From Variovorax paradoxus (lineage in GTDB: Bacteria; Pseudomonadota; Gammaproteobacteria; Burkholderiales; Burkholderiaceae_C), in the NCBI RefSeq assembly GCF_030815855.1, contig NZ_JAUSXG010000001.1:3844001-3908000 (forward strand): DNA of 64,000 nt, given 5' to 3'. The notes beneath the pieces are model-generated. The model was given only the letters and a program-made list of their open reading frames with translations, searched no databases and had not been told where the DNA came from. Positions 17,068 to 25,688 of the stretch are shown here, piece by piece. Each line of letters starts with the position of its first letter. The first letter of the stretch is position 1. Position numbers and translations under genes: made by a program.

Positions 17068-18348
17068 ATGCCGGCACGCTCCACATCGCCTTCACCGCCC
17101 TCCCCGCCACCACTGCCTGCAAAGCCGACGCCGATCGCCAACGGCCTCGTCTATGTGAACCCCGACATGCCGGGCATCCGGCGCCTGAAGCAAGGCGATC
17201 GGTTTCGCTATCGCGATGCACAGGGCCGATGGGTGCGCGATGCGGACGAGCTCTCGCGCATCCGGATGCTGGCAATTCCGCCGGCCTACACCCAGGTGTG
17301 GATCTGCCCGCTGCCGAACGGCCATTTGCAGGCCACCGGCATCGACGCGCGCGGACGCAAGCAATACCGCTACCACCCGGACTGGCGGCTCTTCAAGGAC
17401 GAAACCAAGTTCGAACGCCTCGAAGCCTTCGGGCTCGCGCTGCCGCGCATCCGCGCGCGCGTGGCGCGCGACCTGCAGCAGGGCAGCGGAACGGCGCCGC
17501 CGGGGCGCCAGCAGGTGTTGGCCGCGCTGGTGCGCCTGCTCGACACCACGCTGCTTCGCGTGGGCAACGAGGAGTACGCGAGCAGCAACGGCTCTTACGG
17601 ACTCACGACGCTGCGCAACCGGCACGCCGCAGTGCAGGGCGCGGCGCTTCGGCTGCGCTTTCGCGGCAAGAGCGGCGTGATGCACGAAGCCCTGCTGGAC
17701 GACCCGCGGGTGGCGAAGGTGGTGCGCCAATGCCAGCAGTTGCCCGGCCAGGCCTTGTTCCAGTATCAGGACGAAGACGGCGAACTCCGCAGCGTGTCGT
17801 CCACCGACGTGAACGACTATCTGGCCGAAGCCTCGCCGGGCGAGCGCTTCACTGCTAAAGACTTTCGCACCTGGCACGGCACCGTGCAGGCGCTGGAGCT
17901 CACGCGGCTGGCTTGCGAGCCGGGCCGCACGGCCGCGGACGGCAGCCGCTACAGCGCCAAGGAAATCCTTGCCGCGGTCGCGAAACAGCTCGGCAACACG
18001 CCCGCCGTGTGCAGGAAGGCCTATGTGCATCCCGCCGTGCTGGCGCTGGGCAGCGCGCTCGCGGGCGATCGCGATGGCGAGGACGCATCGGCGGAGGTGC
18101 TGCGGAAGATGTCGGCGCGCACCGCAGCGCGGCGCACGCGCGGCCTCCATGCCGCGGAACAGCGGCTGCTCGCCTTTTTGCGGGCGCATGGGCAAAGCCA
18201 GGCGCGCGAACTGCGCGAGGCACGCAAGGCGGACACGAAGCGCAACGCCAAGGCCCTGCCGCACCATCGCCGCACCGCGGCGCGGCGAAGGCCTCAGCCC
18301 GGAGCGAGCGAAAAACGCACGCTGTCGCGCTCCAGCGCCAGCGTGTAG
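17068..18348 (+). CDS. DNA topoisomerase IB (eukaryotic-like, bacterial)
   Basis: The product has 426 residues from ATG 17068, with a proline-rich leader. The N-terminal domain has GLVYVNPDMPGIRRLKQG and AIPPAYTQVWICP. The catalytic core has VGNEEYASSNGSYGLTTLR, FRGKSGV and, near the end, CRKAYVHP, whose Y319 is the predicted DNA-linking nucleophile. The enzyme relaxes positive and negative supercoils by nicking one strand. The C-terminus is basic. Its last 55 bases overlap the tail of the convergent kinase-like gene. Confidence 0.93.
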   Translation: MPARSTSPSPPSPPPLPAKPTPIANGLVYVNPDMPGIRRLKQGDRFRYRDAQGRWVRDADELSRIRMLAIPPAYTQVWICPLPNGHLQATGIDARGRKQYRYHPDWRLFKDETKFERLEAFGLALPRIRARVARDLQQGSGTAPPGRQQVLAALVRLLDTTLLRVGNEEYASSNGSYGLTTLRNRHAAVQGAALRLRFRGKSGVMHEALLDDPRVAKVVRQCQQLPGQALFQYQDEDGELRSVSSTDVNDYLAEASPGERFTAKDFRTWHGTVQALELTRLACEPGRTAADGSRYSAKEILAAVAKQLGNTPAVCRKAYVHPAVLALGSALAGDRDGEDASAEVLRKMSARTAARRTRGLHAAEQRLLAFLRAHGQSQARELREARKADTKRNAKALPHHRRTAARRRPQPGASEKRTLSRSSASV

Positions 18349-18971
18349 CCCAGGTCTTCGGCCAGGCTCTGGAGCGCGATGGCGTCGATGGCCAGCGCGC
18401 GCGGCGCCCGGTGCGCGTCGAGCACGGGACTGACGCCGCCGGACTCGCGCGGCAAGGCGCTCAGCCGAAGCGCGTCGGCACCGTCGGCATCGATCCGTAT
18501 GGCGCCGGCTTCGGACGGGCCGTCATGCAGATAGCCGAGCGCGCCGAGAAGCAGGTAGCGCAACGCCGCCCCTTGAGGCCGGCGGGCTTCGTCCTCGCGC
18601 GGATCGAGCGCGGGGTCCACGTCCAGCACCACGCCATGCATGTCGAAGGCCGCGCGCATCAGGCCCACGCACTGCATCACCAACGCGCTGCGCGTGATGC
18701 CTTCATCGGTCGTGGCCAGTTCCCAGTCGCGCAGCGAGCGTATGCCTTCGACAAGTTCGGACACCTGGTTGTCGATCAGCGCCACGCGCTCCTCGCATGC
18801 GGGCGCATCGATGGTCGGCACGCTGACCTGGCGCTTGAGCATCAGCAGCGCCATGCGTATGACCGAGACCGGCGCCGCCATGTCGTGGCGCAATGCCGGC
18901 AGCGCACGCGTGAGCAGTTCATGGCGTACGCCGGCGGCAATCCAGCTGCGGGCTCCGGGTGAGGCCTTCAT
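18294..18971 (-). CDS. Histidine-kinase-like protein with degenerate ATPase domain
   Basis: The product has 225 residues from MKASPGARSW; the frame could extend to 19166. A kinase-like helix reads LPALRHDMAAPVSVIRMALL, with the histidine where a phospho-acceptor would lie, followed by helices with LIDNQVSELVEG. The C-terminal half has the feel of a HATPase fold (AALRYLLLGALGYLHDG) but lacks clear N, G1 and G2 boxes. It may be an adaptor or phosphotransfer-like protein without kinase activity. No regulator gene is adjacent. It overlaps the topoisomerase gene tail to tail. Confidence 0.55.
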   Translation of the reverse strand: MKASPGARSWIAAGVRHELLTRALPALRHDMAAPVSVIRMALLMLKRQVSVPTIDAPACEERVALIDNQVSELVEGIRSLRDWELATTDEGITRSALVMQCVGLMRAAFDMHGVVLDVDPALDPREDEARRPQGAALRYLLLGALGYLHDGPSEAGAIRIDADGADALRLSALPRESGGVSPVLDAHRAPRALAIDAIALQSLAEDLGYTLALERDSVRFSLAPG

Positions 18972-19198
18972 TGCGCGGCGGCAGCCGAAGGCTTCGCCTC
19001 GTTCGATGCAGAGGCCGGCAGGCGGCTGTGGCCTGCAGGTCGGGGGGCGGCAATGGGCACGTTCACTTTGCGCTTCCTCAAGCGAAGGAAAGTCAAGAAG
19101 TATCGGCTCCACCTCCCGCGCCGAGTGTAGGAGCGCACCTACGCTTTCGGCTCTTGGGCATTGCAAAAACAGGCCATCGGCGGAATTGCGAGGCGAAG

Positions 19199-19378
19199 CT
19201 AGGGTTTGCCGAGATAGACCCGCACGTCCTTGACCTCGACGCCCGCTGCCGCCACAGCCGAGCGCAGTTGCGCCTCGGTGACGCCCAGCGTCTGGGTCCA
19301 GTAGCGCACCTCGTGCGGCTCATTGACATTGATGCGGCTCCGGTCTTGCGGGCCGCGCTTGCTCGGATCGTCTGCCAT
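19199..19378 (-). CDS. DUF3606 small protein
   Basis: A 59-residue protein from MADDPSKRGPQDRSRIN. The core pattern DRSRINVNEPHEVRYWTQ, then LGVTEAQLRSAVAAAG and VRVYL, is the DUF3606 domain, found in many proteobacterial small proteins. Function is unknown. It stands alone between the kinase-like gene and the CoA-ligase operon. Confidence 0.85.
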   Translation of the reverse strand: MADDPSKRGPQDRSRINVNEPHEVRYWTQTLGVTEAQLRSAVAAAGVEVKDVRVYLGKP

Positions 19379-19489
19379 GGTGTTCTCATGCTTGCTAGGT
19401 GATGCAGCCACGATGCAACTTTTCGAGGCGCCGGACTGGAGGACGGCGGCGCGGCCGCATGCAGGAAAAGTCCGAGCAGCGAGGGGTAC

Positions 19490-20989
19490 CTACTGGCCGC
19501 AGCGTGCCTGCAGTTCCCGCTTGAGCACCTTGCCGTTGGCCGTGGTGGGCAGGGCGTCGATGGTTTCGATGCGCGCCGGGCGCTTGTAGGGCGAGAGATG
19601 CTCCGTCAGGTAAGTGCGCAGCGCGGGCTCGTCCAGCACCGCACCAGGCTTCATCTCAACGAAGGCGACGATCTGCTCGTTGCCGTCGGCCTCGGGCACG
19701 CCCACCACCGCGCAAAGATGCACGCCCTCGAAGCGGCCGATCACCGTTTCTATCTCCGCGGGATAGACGTTGAAGCCCGAGCGGATGATCATCTCCTTGA
19801 GCCGGCCGACCACGAACAGCGCGCCGTCGGCATCGAAGCGCCCGAGGTCGCCGCTCGCGTACCAGCCGCCCGGGCGCATCACCTGCGCCGTGGCTGCCGC
19901 ATCACGGAAATAGCCGAGCATGAGGCCCGGGCCGCGCAGCCAGATCTCGCCTGTGTCGCCCGGCGCGACATCGTTGCCATCGGCTCCGACGATGCGCGCC
20001 TCGCCGCCTTCGACGAGGTACCCCGCGGCCGTGTCCGCGCGCGGCGCCTCGACGCGCGTCAGGAACACCGAACCGGCGTACTCCGACAGGCCGTAGCCAT
20101 AGTGCAGCGGCTGGCCGAACAGCGTCTCGACGCGCTGCTTGAGCCCCAGGTCGAGCGGTGCCGAACCGGTATACACATAGCGAAGCGACGGAAAGCGCGG
20201 CGCGGTGCGCTCCGCCTCGATGTGCGCCAGCAGGCGCGCATACATGGTGGGAGGGCCGAGCAGGTTCGACACCTGTTCATGCGCCAGCGCCTGCAGCATG
20301 TCGGCCGGCGAGAAGCTCGCGCGCAGCACCAGCGCTGCGCCACCGGTGAGCGCTGCCATGAGCACCGTGCCAATGCCGAAGATGTGCGTCATCGGCAAGA
20401 AGGCGTAGACCCGGTCGCGCTCGCCCAGCGAGCGCACGCGCGCCGACACGCGACCGAAATGCAGCAGCCCGCGATGCGACACCATCACGCCCTTCGGCGT
20501 GCCTGAAGTGCCGGACGTGAAGATGATGGCGGCCGCGGCCGCCAGCGCAGGGTCGGCCTCCGGGCGAGCCTCAGCGCGCGGGGGCGAGCGCATCACGCCG
20601 GGCAGTGCCGACGAGGTGGCGCCCGCGCGCACCGCGTGCTGGAGCGCGGCCTCCGAAGCGCCGGTGGTGAAGTAGCACAGACGTGCGTCGGCGCGCTCGG
20701 CAATCGCCGCAATCTCGCCGGGGGACATGCGCGCATTGACGCCGCACGACCAAGCCCCCACGCGGCTGCACGCCATGATCAGCGCAATGTGCTCGGCGCA
20801 GTTCTCGGCCACCAGCACCACGCGGTCGGTCGGCTGCACGCCGGTCGCAAGCAGGTCTTGCGTTGCTGCCTCGGCCATGGCCTGCAACTCCGCATACGAC
20901 ACGCTACCCGCAGGCCCGAAGAGAAAAGCCGCGTCGGGCGAGCGCGCCGCACGCGCCTCGAGCAGTTCGTGGATTCGCGTGGGCGCCAT
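19490..20989 (-). CDS. AMP-forming acyl-CoA synthetase/ligase
   Basis: The product has 499 residues. The AMP-binding P-loop is IIFTSGTSGTPKGVMVSH, followed by GYGLSEYAGS, the GDLGRFDADGALFVVGRLKEM hinge and a C-terminal PTTANGKVLKREL with the catalytic lysine. The enzyme activates a carboxylic acid to its CoA thioester through an acyl-adenylate. It is the last gene of an operon with a Bug receptor (3-base gap) and an acyl-CoA dehydrogenase fusion, so it likely primes the substrate the receptor delivers. Chain length or aromatic preference cannot be read. Confidence 0.9.
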   Translation of the reverse strand: MAPTRIHELLEARAARSPDAAFLFGPAGSVSYAELQAMAEAATQDLLATGVQPTDRVVLVAENCAEHIALIMACSRVGAWSCGVNARMSPGEIAAIAERADARLCYFTTGASEAALQHAVRAGATSSALPGVMRSPPRAEARPEADPALAAAAAIIFTSGTSGTPKGVMVSHRGLLHFGRVSARVRSLGERDRVYAFLPMTHIFGIGTVLMAALTGGAALVLRASFSPADMLQALAHEQVSNLLGPPTMYARLLAHIEAERTAPRFPSLRYVYTGSAPLDLGLKQRVETLFGQPLHYGYGLSEYAGSVFLTRVEAPRADTAAGYLVEGGEARIVGADGNDVAPGDTGEIWLRGPGLMLGYFRDAAATAQVMRPGGWYASGDLGRFDADGALFVVGRLKEMIIRSGFNVYPAEIETVIGRFEGVHLCAVVGVPEADGNEQIVAFVEMKPGAVLDEPALRTYLTEHLSPYKRPARIETIDALPTTANGKVLKRELQARCGQ

Positions 20990-20992
20990 CGG

Positions 20993-21985
20993 CTATTCCG
21001 CCTCGATGCCCTTGGACGCTGTCGCCCAGAGCTTGCGGTCGGACTGGCCCTTGGCCGCGAGCAGGTCCGCGCCGCCGCTCCAGACCTCGTAGCCCTGCTC
21101 GCGCAGGCGACTGGCAATCTCCTCGCGCGCCAGCGCCTTGTGCGCGGCCGCGTTGATGCGGGCGACCAGCGCCGGGTCCATGCGCGCAGGTCCGTAAAGG
21201 CCGAACCACCCGCCCAGGTCGTAGCCGGCGACGCCTGATTCGATCATGGTCGGCACGTCGGGCAGCATGCGGTTGCGCTGGCGCGAAGTGACGGCCAGCG
21301 CGCGCAGCTTGCCCGACTGAATGAACGGGCGCGAGGTGGCGATGATGTCGAACATCATCGTCACGGTGCCGCCCATCACGTCGGCCAGCGCGGGCGCGCT
21401 GCCCTTGTACGGCACGTGCGTGAGCTGCACGCCGGTCATCTTCTCGAGCAGGGCACCGCTCAGGTGGTTGGACGCGCCGATGCCGGCCGATCCGTAGAAC
21501 ACCTTGCCGGGCCGGGCCTTCGCGTAGGCCAGCAGCTCGGCCACGCTGTGCACCGGCAAATCCTTGTTGACCACCAGCACATTGGTGTAGTCGACCAGCG
21601 GTGCGATGGGTGTCAGGTCCTTCATCGGATCGAACGGCATCTTGCGCTGGATGTTCGGGTTGATGGTGATCGTCGGGCTCGCGCCGAAGAACAGCATCGC
21701 GGCATCGGGCGCAGCCTTGGCGACCGCATCGCCGCCCACAGAGCCGCTGGCGCCGGGCCGGTTGTCCACGATGACCTGCGTGCCGAGCTCCTGGCTCAGT
21801 GCGGGCGCGAGCAGCCGCGCCGCACCGTCCACCGGGCCGCCGGCGGAGTAGCCGACCACGAGTTTGATGAGAGGCGGCATCTGCTGTGGCTGCTGCGCAA
21901 AGGCGCGCGTAGGCAGTGCGGCCAGCAATGCGCTGCTTGCCAGCGCGGCGACGGCATGCCGCCTTGTGAAGTCGGTGGGTTCCAT
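20993..21985 (-). CDS. Bug/TctC substrate-binding protein
   Basis: The product has 330 residues. An N-terminal signal with a Tat-like pair (TRRHAVAALASSALLAAL) ends at AFAQ. Bug motifs are IKLVVGYSAGGPVDGAARLLAP, DNRPGASGSVGGDAVAKAAPD, HVPYKGSAPALADVMGG and GKLRALAVTS. It captures an organic acid in the periplasm. It sits between the acyl-CoA dehydrogenase fusion and the CoA ligase in a tight operon, which links it to import of the cluster's substrate. No TctAB genes are in the window. Confidence 0.9.
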   Translation of the reverse strand: MEPTDFTRRHAVAALASSALLAALPTRAFAQQPQQMPPLIKLVVGYSAGGPVDGAARLLAPALSQELGTQVIVDNRPGASGSVGGDAVAKAAPDAAMLFFGASPTITINPNIQRKMPFDPMKDLTPIAPLVDYTNVLVVNKDLPVHSVAELLAYAKARPGKVFYGSAGIGASNHLSGALLEKMTGVQLTHVPYKGSAPALADVMGGTVTMMFDIIATSRPFIQSGKLRALAVTSRQRNRMLPDVPTMIESGVAGYDLGGWFGLYGPARMDPALVARINAAAHKALAREEIASRLREQGYEVWSGGADLLAAKGQSDRKLWATASKGIEAE

Positions 21986-22029
21986 TGGCTTTGTCTCCGT
22001 TGTTTATTTCTCGAGTCGACGCGCCCTGC

Positions 22030-24357
22030 TCAAACTGCCAGATCGAGCACCTGCCGAGCGAGGATGTTCCGCTGGATCTCGTTGGTGCCGCCGTAGATCA
22101 TTGCGGCCGTCGAGCCGATCAATGGCGACAGCACGTTGAAGCTCTGCCCGTCGAGCACCTGGTCGCCGGCCACGGCGCCCTGCTCTTCCCCAGCCTCGAC
22201 CAGCAGCGCACCGATGCGGTGGTAGGTTTCGCTGGCCCATATCTTCAGCAGCGACACCGACGCGGGCAGCGGCTTGCCCGCACGCACGATGTCGGCAAAG
22301 CCCGTGTACGCGGCCGACAGGTCGAGCACGTCGAGCCGCAGCGCCGCAAAGCGCTGCGCGAACACCGGGTCGGCAAAGAGGCGCCGCGCCTCTGCCAGCC
22401 GCGCGAGCTGTCCCAGGGCGTATTGCGACTGCTTGGGGCTGCCGAGAAAGATGCGCTCGAAGCCCAGCAGCGCCTTGGCGATGGTCCAGCCGCCGTGCAG
22501 CTTGCCGACCAGGTTTTCGGCCGGTACGCGCACGTTGTCGAAGAACACCTCGCAGAACTCGGGCTCGCCCGAGAGCGTGTGGATCGGCCGCACCGTGATG
22601 CCCGGCGTGCGCAAGTCGCACAGCAGAAAGCTGATGCCCTCCTGCTTGCGCGCGGCCTTGTCGGTGCGCACCAGCATGAAGATGTGGTTGGCGTCCTGCG
22701 CCAGCGTGGTCCAGATCTTCTGGCCATTGACGATGAAGTGATCGCCCTCCGCGTCGTGCCCCGCCACGGCTTCGGTGCGCAGCCCGGCCAGGTCGGAGCC
22801 GGCGTTGGGCTCCGAATAGCCCTGGCACCACACATGCTCACCGCTCAGGATGCGCGGCAGAAAACGGCCCTGCTGCTCTGGCGTGCCGTGCTGGATCAAC
22901 AGCGGCCCGATCATCACGATGCCCTGGTCGGGCGTGCGCGCGACCCCGTACTGCTCGAGTTCCTCGATCCATGCAATGAGCTTGTCGGCCGGAAGCCCCA
23001 TGCCGCCGTGCGCCTGCGGCCAGGCCGGTGCGATCCAACCTTGTTCCGAGAGCGTGAGATACCAGTCGCGTATCTCGCTCCAGCGGGCTCGGTGCGAAAG
23101 GTAGCGCAGCGGCTGCGGGTACCGCTGCTGCAGAAAGCCGCGCACCATGCGGCGGAACTCCGCCTCGGGCATGGCGCTCCAGTCGGCCATGCGCGGAAAT
23201 TCGCCTTGCCATTCGGCCTCGCCCGTTCGCGGGTCCCCACCTTCGGCCAGCATCGCATGGCGGCGCTGGTGCGCCGTGACATTGCCGAGCCACGCCGAAA
23301 GGCACAGCGTGCGCTTGTAGTACAGGCTCAGGTCGCACTCCTGCGTGTAGCCGATGGCGCCATGCAGCTGCACCGCCGCGCGCGAGACCTGCAGTGCCGC
23401 GGCGGTACAGCGGGCATTCACGCGGCTGGCTTCGGCTTCGAGCCGTTCGGCAGCAAGCCCCTGGCCCGCCAGCGCCAGCACCTCCGCCAACGAGGCTTGC
23501 GCCACTTCGAGATGAATGAACATGTCCACGCAGCGGTGCTGCAGCGCCTGGAAGCTGCCGATGGGCTTGCCGAACTGCGAGCGTGTGCGCAGGTAGGCCA
23601 GCGTCTGGGTGAGCATGGCCTGCCCCACGCCCAGCAGCTCGGCGGCCTGCAGGATCTGCCCGGCTGCGAGCGCATGGCGCAGCGCCTCCTGCGCGCCGGG
23701 CCCCTCGGCCAGCACCGCGTCCGGCGGCAGCTCCACTTGTTCAAAGCGCAGGCTCGCGGCCTGGCTTCCATCCACCAACGGCATCAGGGTTTCGCTGACC
23801 CCGGCCGTGCCGCGCGGCACCCACAGCAGTACCGCATCGTCGCTGCCCCTCGCCGACACCAGCCAGCCGCTGGCCGCAGCGCCGGGCAGCACCATGAGTT
23901 TTTCGCCCTGCAGCAACACGCCGTCGGCATGCCCCGCGCGCGGCTCGCAGCCGCAGGCCAGTGGCACGGCGCTCAGGTCGCCTGCGCTCTCTTGCCAGGC
24001 GAGCGCCGGCAGGCTGCGGCCGGCAACGAGTTCCGCGAGCAGGGTTTGCGCACGCGGCGAGTCGAGCTGCGCGAGAAGCAGCGCGCTGAGGCCCGCGACG
24101 GCCAGCAGCGGTTCGGGCGCCACGTGTTCGCCCGCGGCCCGCAGGATTTGCGCGGCGCCCGTGAGGCCCAGCGCCAGGCCGCCCGCCAGCTCGGGCGCCA
24201 GCATGCCGGTCCAGCCCAATTCGGCGAGCGCGCTCCAGCCCTGGGCTTCATCGGCACCGGGCCGCTCCATGCGCTCGCGCCGCCGCTGGATTGAGCGGCT
24301 GCGAACGAAGTAGTCGAGCGCGGCCTCGCGCATGGCGGAGAGTGATTCGATATCCAT
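22030..24357 (-). CDS. Two-domain acyl-CoA dehydrogenase (fused non-catalytic and catalytic modules)
   Basis: The product has 775 residues from MDIESLSAMREA at 24357, about twice the usual length. Residues 1-380 form one dehydrogenase module (RTRSQFGKPIGSFQALQHR, VQLHGAIGYTQECDLSLYYKR). Residues 390-775 form a second, with YSEPNAGSDLAGL, FIVNGQKIWTT and IYGGTNEIQRNI. The usual E of the YEGT motif is G in the second module; the acid in GFERIFLG fits the LCAD/IVD-type catalytic glutamate position. The first module lacks an acid there by eye. This looks like a fused alpha-beta FadE. Two of the three minus-strand operon genes follow it. Confidence 0.85.
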   Translation of the reverse strand: MDIESLSAMREAALDYFVRSRSIQRRRERMERPGADEAQGWSALAELGWTGMLAPELAGGLALGLTGAAQILRAAGEHVAPEPLLAVAGLSALLLAQLDSPRAQTLLAELVAGRSLPALAWQESAGDLSAVPLACGCEPRAGHADGVLLQGEKLMVLPGAAASGWLVSARGSDDAVLLWVPRGTAGVSETLMPLVDGSQAASLRFEQVELPPDAVLAEGPGAQEALRHALAAGQILQAAELLGVGQAMLTQTLAYLRTRSQFGKPIGSFQALQHRCVDMFIHLEVAQASLAEVLALAGQGLAAERLEAEASRVNARCTAAALQVSRAAVQLHGAIGYTQECDLSLYYKRTLCLSAWLGNVTAHQRRHAMLAEGGDPRTGEAEWQGEFPRMADWSAMPEAEFRRMVRGFLQQRYPQPLRYLSHRARWSEIRDWYLTLSEQGWIAPAWPQAHGGMGLPADKLIAWIEELEQYGVARTPDQGIVMIGPLLIQHGTPEQQGRFLPRILSGEHVWCQGYSEPNAGSDLAGLRTEAVAGHDAEGDHFIVNGQKIWTTLAQDANHIFMLVRTDKAARKQEGISFLLCDLRTPGITVRPIHTLSGEPEFCEVFFDNVRVPAENLVGKLHGGWTIAKALLGFERIFLGSPKQSQYALGQLARLAEARRLFADPVFAQRFAALRLDVLDLSAAYTGFADIVRAGKPLPASVSLLKIWASETYHRIGALLVEAGEEQGAVAGDQVLDGQSFNVLSPLIGSTAAMIYGGTNEIQRNILARQVLDLAV

Positions 24358-24510
24358 TGCCGCAGCGTGACAGAACATCCCGGCCGCCAACATTTGCATT
24401 TGCCGAAGGGAGGGTTTCGCAATCACAGACCCGTCTCGCGCGAGAGAGGCATAGATTCGGTGAATGACCAAGATCCAAGACCAGACTTCCCGCGCCGGGA
24501 TTGAACAGCC

Positions 24511-25674
24511 GTGAACAACAGCAACGACGCCCGTTTTTCCGACATTCGCGACGCCGTGCGCGACCTGTGCGCCGAGTTTCCCAACGAATACTTCCGCAAG
24601 ATCGACGAGGCGCGCGGCTACCCCGCCGAGTTCGTCGACGCGCTCACCAAGGCGGGCTGGATGGCCGCGCTCATTCCGCAGGCGTACGGCGGCTCCGGCC
24701 TCGGGCTGACCGAAGCCTCGGTCATCATGGAAGAGATCAACCGCTGCGGCGGCAACTCGGGTGCCTGCCACGGCCAGATGTACAACATGGGCACGCTGCT
24801 GCGCCACGGCAGCGAGGCCCAGAAGCGCGAATACCTGCCACGCATCGCCACCGGTGAGCTGCGCCTGCAGTCGATGGGCGTGACCGAGCCCAGCACCGGC
24901 ACCGACACCACCAAGATCAAGACCACGGCCGTGAAGAAAGGCGACCGCTACGTGATCAACGGGCAGAAGGTGTGGATCTCGCGCATCCAGCATTCGGACC
25001 TGATGATCCTGCTGGCGCGCACCACGCCGCTCGCGGACGTGAAGAAGAAGTCCGAGGGCATGTCGATCTTCATCGTCGACCTGCGAGAAGCCATCGGCAA
25101 GGGCATGACCGTGCGGCCCATCCTCAACATGGTCAACCACGAGACCAACGAGCTGTTCTTCGAGAACCTCGAGATTCCCGCCGAGAACCTGATCGGCGAA
25201 GAAGGCCAGGGCTTCAAGTACATCCTCGACGGGCTCAATGCCGAACGCACGCTGATTGCGGCCGAATGCATCGGCGACGGCTACTGGTTCATCGACAAAG
25301 TCACCGCCTACACCAAGGAACGCGTGGTGTTCGGCCGGCCCATCGGCCAGAACCAGGGCGTGCAGTTTCCGATTGCCGAGGCCTTCATCGAGATCGAGGC
25401 CGCGAACCTCATGCGCTATGAAGCCTGCCGCCTGTTCGATGCGCGCGAGCCCTGCGGCGCGCAGGCCAACATGGCCAAGTACCTGGCGGCCAAGGCCAGC
25501 TGGGAGGCGGCCAATGCCTGCCTGCAGTTCCATGGCGGCTTCGGTTTTGCGTGCGAATACGACATCGAGCGCAAGTTCCGCGAGACGCGGCTCTACCAGG
25601 TGGCGCCGATCTCGACCAACCTCATCCTGAGCTATGTGGCGGAGCACATGCTCGGCCTTCCACGTTCGTTCTGA
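24511..25674 (+). CDS. Acyl-CoA dehydrogenase
   Basis: The product has 387 residues from a GTG at 24511. Motifs are MGVTEPSTGTDTTKIKT, YVINGQKVWISRIQHSD, ERVVFGRPIGQNQGVQFPIAEA and FHGGFGFACEYDIERKFRE. The acid in NAERTLIAAE is the likely catalytic base, as in LCAD-type enzymes, since the YEGT position reads YQVAPIS. It catalyses FAD-dependent alpha,beta-desaturation of an acyl-CoA. It is divergent from the fused dehydrogenase operon (153-base gap) and followed by an MmgE/PrpD gene 14 bases on. Confidence 0.92.
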   Translation: MNNSNDARFSDIRDAVRDLCAEFPNEYFRKIDEARGYPAEFVDALTKAGWMAALIPQAYGGSGLGLTEASVIMEEINRCGGNSGACHGQMYNMGTLLRHGSEAQKREYLPRIATGELRLQSMGVTEPSTGTDTTKIKTTAVKKGDRYVINGQKVWISRIQHSDLMILLARTTPLADVKKKSEGMSIFIVDLREAIGKGMTVRPILNMVNHETNELFFENLEIPAENLIGEEGQGFKYILDGLNAERTLIAAECIGDGYWFIDKVTAYTKERVVFGRPIGQNQGVQFPIAEAFIEIEAANLMRYEACRLFDAREPCGAQANMAKYLAAKASWEAANACLQFHGGFGFACEYDIERKFRETRLYQVAPISTNLILSYVAEHMLGLPRSF

Positions 25675-25688
25675 AGGAGCCGCACCCC

